Positions 61,144-64,000 of a stretch of DNA of 64,000 nucleotides are shown here, piece after piece (the first letter of the stretch is position 1; each line of letters begins with the position of its first letter). The notes under the pieces are model-generated. The model did no database searches, had not been told where the DNA came from, and saw only the letters and a program-made list of their open reading frames with translations. Location of the stretch: assembly GCA_036346395.1 (NCBI GenBank), contig CM070596.1, positions 3,844,001-3,908,000 of the forward strand. The letters are read 5' to 3'. This DNA is from Hsuehochloa calcarea. Taxonomy: Eukaryota > Streptophyta > Magnoliopsida > Poales > Poaceae. The position numbers were made by a program, and so were the translations under genes.

Positions 61144-62700
61144 AAAGGTGAAGGGTTACGGGTAGACTCACGATAGCACAAAAACAAAAAATTACCGCGC
61201 AACTAAGCAACCTCCGCTAGTAATAGATCACGATATTACCACTAGACGCGCCGACTCGTAGCGGAAGTAGAGTCGATGTAGCAAATTGATGCAGTCATAG
61301 TCGTACTCGCCACGCGTCTTCTTCTCCGAGTCTTGTGATCGTCATGAGTTGTGATCGCCTAGTGCTGATGCTTCGCAACAACACCTTCAAGATATCCACA
61401 CGTACAGAGCAGGGATACTACGCGCTGGAGTGCTGGCGCCAGCAGTGTGGTATGAGGAAGGCGTGGTTGTTAGGGTTTCAGAAGTTCTTTGAAAGGTCAT
61501 CATCACCCCGTGCCACCACCCCTCTATTTATATAGGCATCTATGATGGATCTCGTACTTGAGGCCCATTAGGAACTCGTGGCCTACAGGAATTTGGATCA
61601 TCATCCAAATCAAATCCTAGCCCTTTAAGTGTGCGATCCTATAGGTTCATGTGTAATCGGTTGTGACTCAAAAACTCTTTTTCGACCACTAGTCGTTAGT
61701 GGTACCTAGCAGCACATAACGATCCTCAAACACACATAGAATATATCGGACGAACCTTAATGCAATATGATCTACGACCAGGTCCATATCACTAACGAAC
61801 AACTCGTATCTCTATACGACAAATTCATATTTGGTCTCGACCAATTCGTAACTCCTTAAGATCAGGTTTCGACCACTTAGTAACCATGTTCGACCAGCAT
61901 ACGACTAGCTCTTATCTCCATATGACTAGTCTGTATCTGATCGAACTGAAAGACCTTCTTGTGTATTCTCCCTTTGCATCACGATATCTGGTTGAACTAC
62001 AGGTGAGATATTGTGCCATCCATGGATTGTTCAATACTTCCTCGATCATGTGTCGAATAACTTGTCGATACTTCGACCACTAGTGGCATGGCCATGCACT
62101 TTCTTTATCCGACCACAACGAGAGGCCCAGAGACATCTCTTTGTTATGTTAGGAGGGGCAAATTCCATATCCGACCAGTCACATCAATCCGCATATTTCA
62201 TAGCATACCCGAAAGCTACTTTTATAACTACCCAGTTACAAGTAGCGTTTGACAACCCCTAAGAGTGTTATTACACATGTAAAAAATCATGTTTATATCA
62301 GGTCTAAGGATTATACATCATCATTGCTTGAGACCAACTAATAATACATAGAATCATAGTAATCTCAACAGTGTCTCAATGTGGGTCTTTTCCAACACCA
62401 TGTTCTCTAACATGTGTCCATATTATTGGTTTGATATCTCCATATCCATGACCTGTGAAACATAGTCATCAACCAATACATATGCTAGTCTATTCATATG
62501 TGTTCTCATATGTTTTCGACTAGGAAACGTTTAAGAATAATCATCGCAAAAAGATAGAGTTTCACAATCAAGTCACATACTTGGTAATAAATATTATTGA
62601 TATCATTCCAGGAACAAGATTACATATTATCCAATGCTATGAACATAATGAAATATAATTATTTTTATGATTGCCTCTAGGACATATTTCCAACAAAAGG
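61144..62700 (-). mobile_element. Solo LTR of an Angela/RIRE1-type Copia element, minus strand
   Basis: The LTR is 61149-62695 (1547 bp). On the minus strand it starts TGTTGGAAATATGTCCTAGA and continues GGCAATCATAAAAATAATTA, the well-known beginning of Angela/BARE/RIRE1-family LTRs, and it ends in CCTTCA. An exact 5-bp duplication AAAGG flanks it (61144-61148 and 62696-62700). No internal region or second LTR is present, so it arose by recombination between two LTRs. It interrupts a repeat whose halves are at about 60590-61143 and after 62700. Confidence 0.88.
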
Positions 62701-64000
62701 GGCCATGGCCGAGCTTACTAGCGAGCTCACCGGCCGCGATGGGAAGGTGACGAGTCTCGAGAGATGGTGAAAATGGAACAATGACATCATGGGAATCTAA
62801 TTGTGGTGGTGGAGGCTAGAGAGGTGGACTAAGGTGGCTATGTGGTGGTGCTAAACGACAAGGTTGTCTCGGTCGTGCGATGGTGTCGACGCTGGAGAGA
62901 GCTTTTTCAGGAATCGAGCAGGGAGATAGATAGAGGGAGTGTTTTCGACGCGAGAGCGGGTGGCTTGGGGACCAATGGCAGTGGAGTAATGTCGACAACC
63001 ACATTTTTATGGCGATGACAACACTGGATTGGCGGCATCGGCACAAGACACTACATCGAGTTAAATTATCTAGCTGGATAGCACCCGAATGGTTCCGTGA
63101 GCTCACTAGTGAGGTCCAAGGTGGCGGAGGAGTATAGTGGTGACCGGACAATGGTGGTCAGTGGCAGCGGCGAGGTGGCCCTTAACGATAAGGCTTAGGG
63201 GTGAAGCTCATCTGTAATGGGCGAGCACACTCGAGGGGCATTCGAGCTTTACGGATCAAGTCGTTATACCTCCTCATAGCAACCTTCACCTCTCTCCTGT
63301 GCTCCTGCTTTGTCTCCAGCGACGGTGAGCCCTTATTTCGTCTCTGACGACGACGAGCCCCTGTTCTTGCCCTAAATCCGCCATCCCCAGAAATTCCTCA
63401 CTACCTTCATTCCTCCTCCGAAACTAATTATTCCCCATTCATCACCACCTAACTGTGACCCCATTTCACCCCTTCTTTCCGCTCCAACTCTAACAAAAAT
63501 GCCCTAGTGCGATGAGCACCGCTACCAAGCACATTGTGCATAACGTCAGCCTAATGCCGTCGACCTCTGTCTAATCCAATCATACCGTCGTCTTCTTCGT
63601 GGCCCATTTATGCTTGAGGACCATCGCCATTGAGCTCGATGGCAGAGAGGATAGGGTCAAAGTGGAGGGGCGAGGGCTCGAAGAGAGGGAGGGTGGAGAT
63701 ATCATGGGAGATGAAGTGGCCGAGGAGGGGTGGGAATGGGTGGAGCGCGCGAATGTGGCGGACGAAGGTCGAGGAGGAGACGACACGTCGCCAATGTGGC
63801 TTAGGGAGAGAGATATGAAAGAAGAGGACATTGGGAGGATAAGAAGAAGAGAGAGGAGGAAGAAGAGAGAGGATGAGATGAACTTACATTGACATGTGGA
63901 CCCTAGAGTCCGTCTCATCAGCATAGAGCCAGCTGGAGTCCATCTCATCAGCATAGGGGGCCAGTTGGATCGCCCATGTATGTCATGTCGCTGGAAAACT
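62701..64000. other. Gene-less end of window, probable transposon continuation
   Basis: GC-rich open frames on both strands (for example 63599-63892) are compositional and have no recognisable domain. The sequence continues that found left of the solo LTR. Near 60594, CTATTTGACCCCTTGAACTC resembles the terminus of a common grass DNA transposon whose other end may lie beyond this window. Confidence 0.35.

Noticed and set aside
63599..63892. 97-aa Glu/Arg-rich frame
   Set aside because: Purine-rich low-complexity sequence with an overlapping antisense Ser/Pro frame; no support as a gene.

Overview
This is nuclear DNA from a grass (Poaceae). The genes have introns with GT-AG boundaries, GC-rich first exons and AT-rich introns. 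The spaces between them are filled with typical grass repeats: Copia LTRs with the TGGTATCAGAGC primer site, Tourist-like elements with TAA duplications, hAT elements with 8-bp duplications, and an Angela/RIRE1-like solo LTR. The order CAX exchanger, MYB-CC factor, Aha1-domain protein, PRMT5 matches what I recall of the rice chromosome 2 short arm (CAX4, PHR3, an Aha1-type gene, PRMT5). The species cannot be settled from the sequence.

Six protein-coding genes could be rebuilt exon by exon with consistent splice phases. Three are on the + strand: a small Cys-rich plastid protein (12505-13278), an RRM protein like ROS3/NOL8 (15091-17697) and a vacuolar cation/proton exchanger (21162-23621). Three are on the - strand: a PHR-type MYB-CC phosphate-starvation regulator (26519-28715), an Aha1-type Hsp90 co-chaperone (37691-42137) and the arginine methyltransferase PRMT5 in 22 exons (43183-52463). 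Each is an independent plant gene with its own promoter. They form no operon or dedicated pathway. The Aha1-type gene carries an apparent 1-nt deletion in exon 1.

Layout: 0-12 kb is repeat-rich, with a coiled-coil gene remnant, two inverted-repeat elements and a 4.9-kb Copia element with 104-bp LTRs inserted in a small foldback sequence. 12.5-28.7 kb is gene-dense, interrupted by a 2.4-kb non-autonomous LTR element (23917-26283) carrying a piece of an ABCC transporter gene. 28.7-37.6 kb has no intact gene and holds a probable Sirevirus-like LTR, an exact 158-bp tandem duplication and an Ulp1-like remnant. 37.7-52.5 kb holds the Aha1-type gene and PRMT5, whose introns were enlarged by transposons; PRMT5 intron 11 contains a 3.5-kb chimeric insertion with a two-exon CDKB2 kinase fragment. 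52.6-64 kb is retrotransposon and MITE territory with a clean solo LTR (61149-62695).

No previously undescribed multi-gene system was found. The items most worth following up are the captured gene fragments (ABCC and CDKB2), the frameshift in the Aha1-type gene, and three diverged copies of one CCGG-rich hAT-like family.
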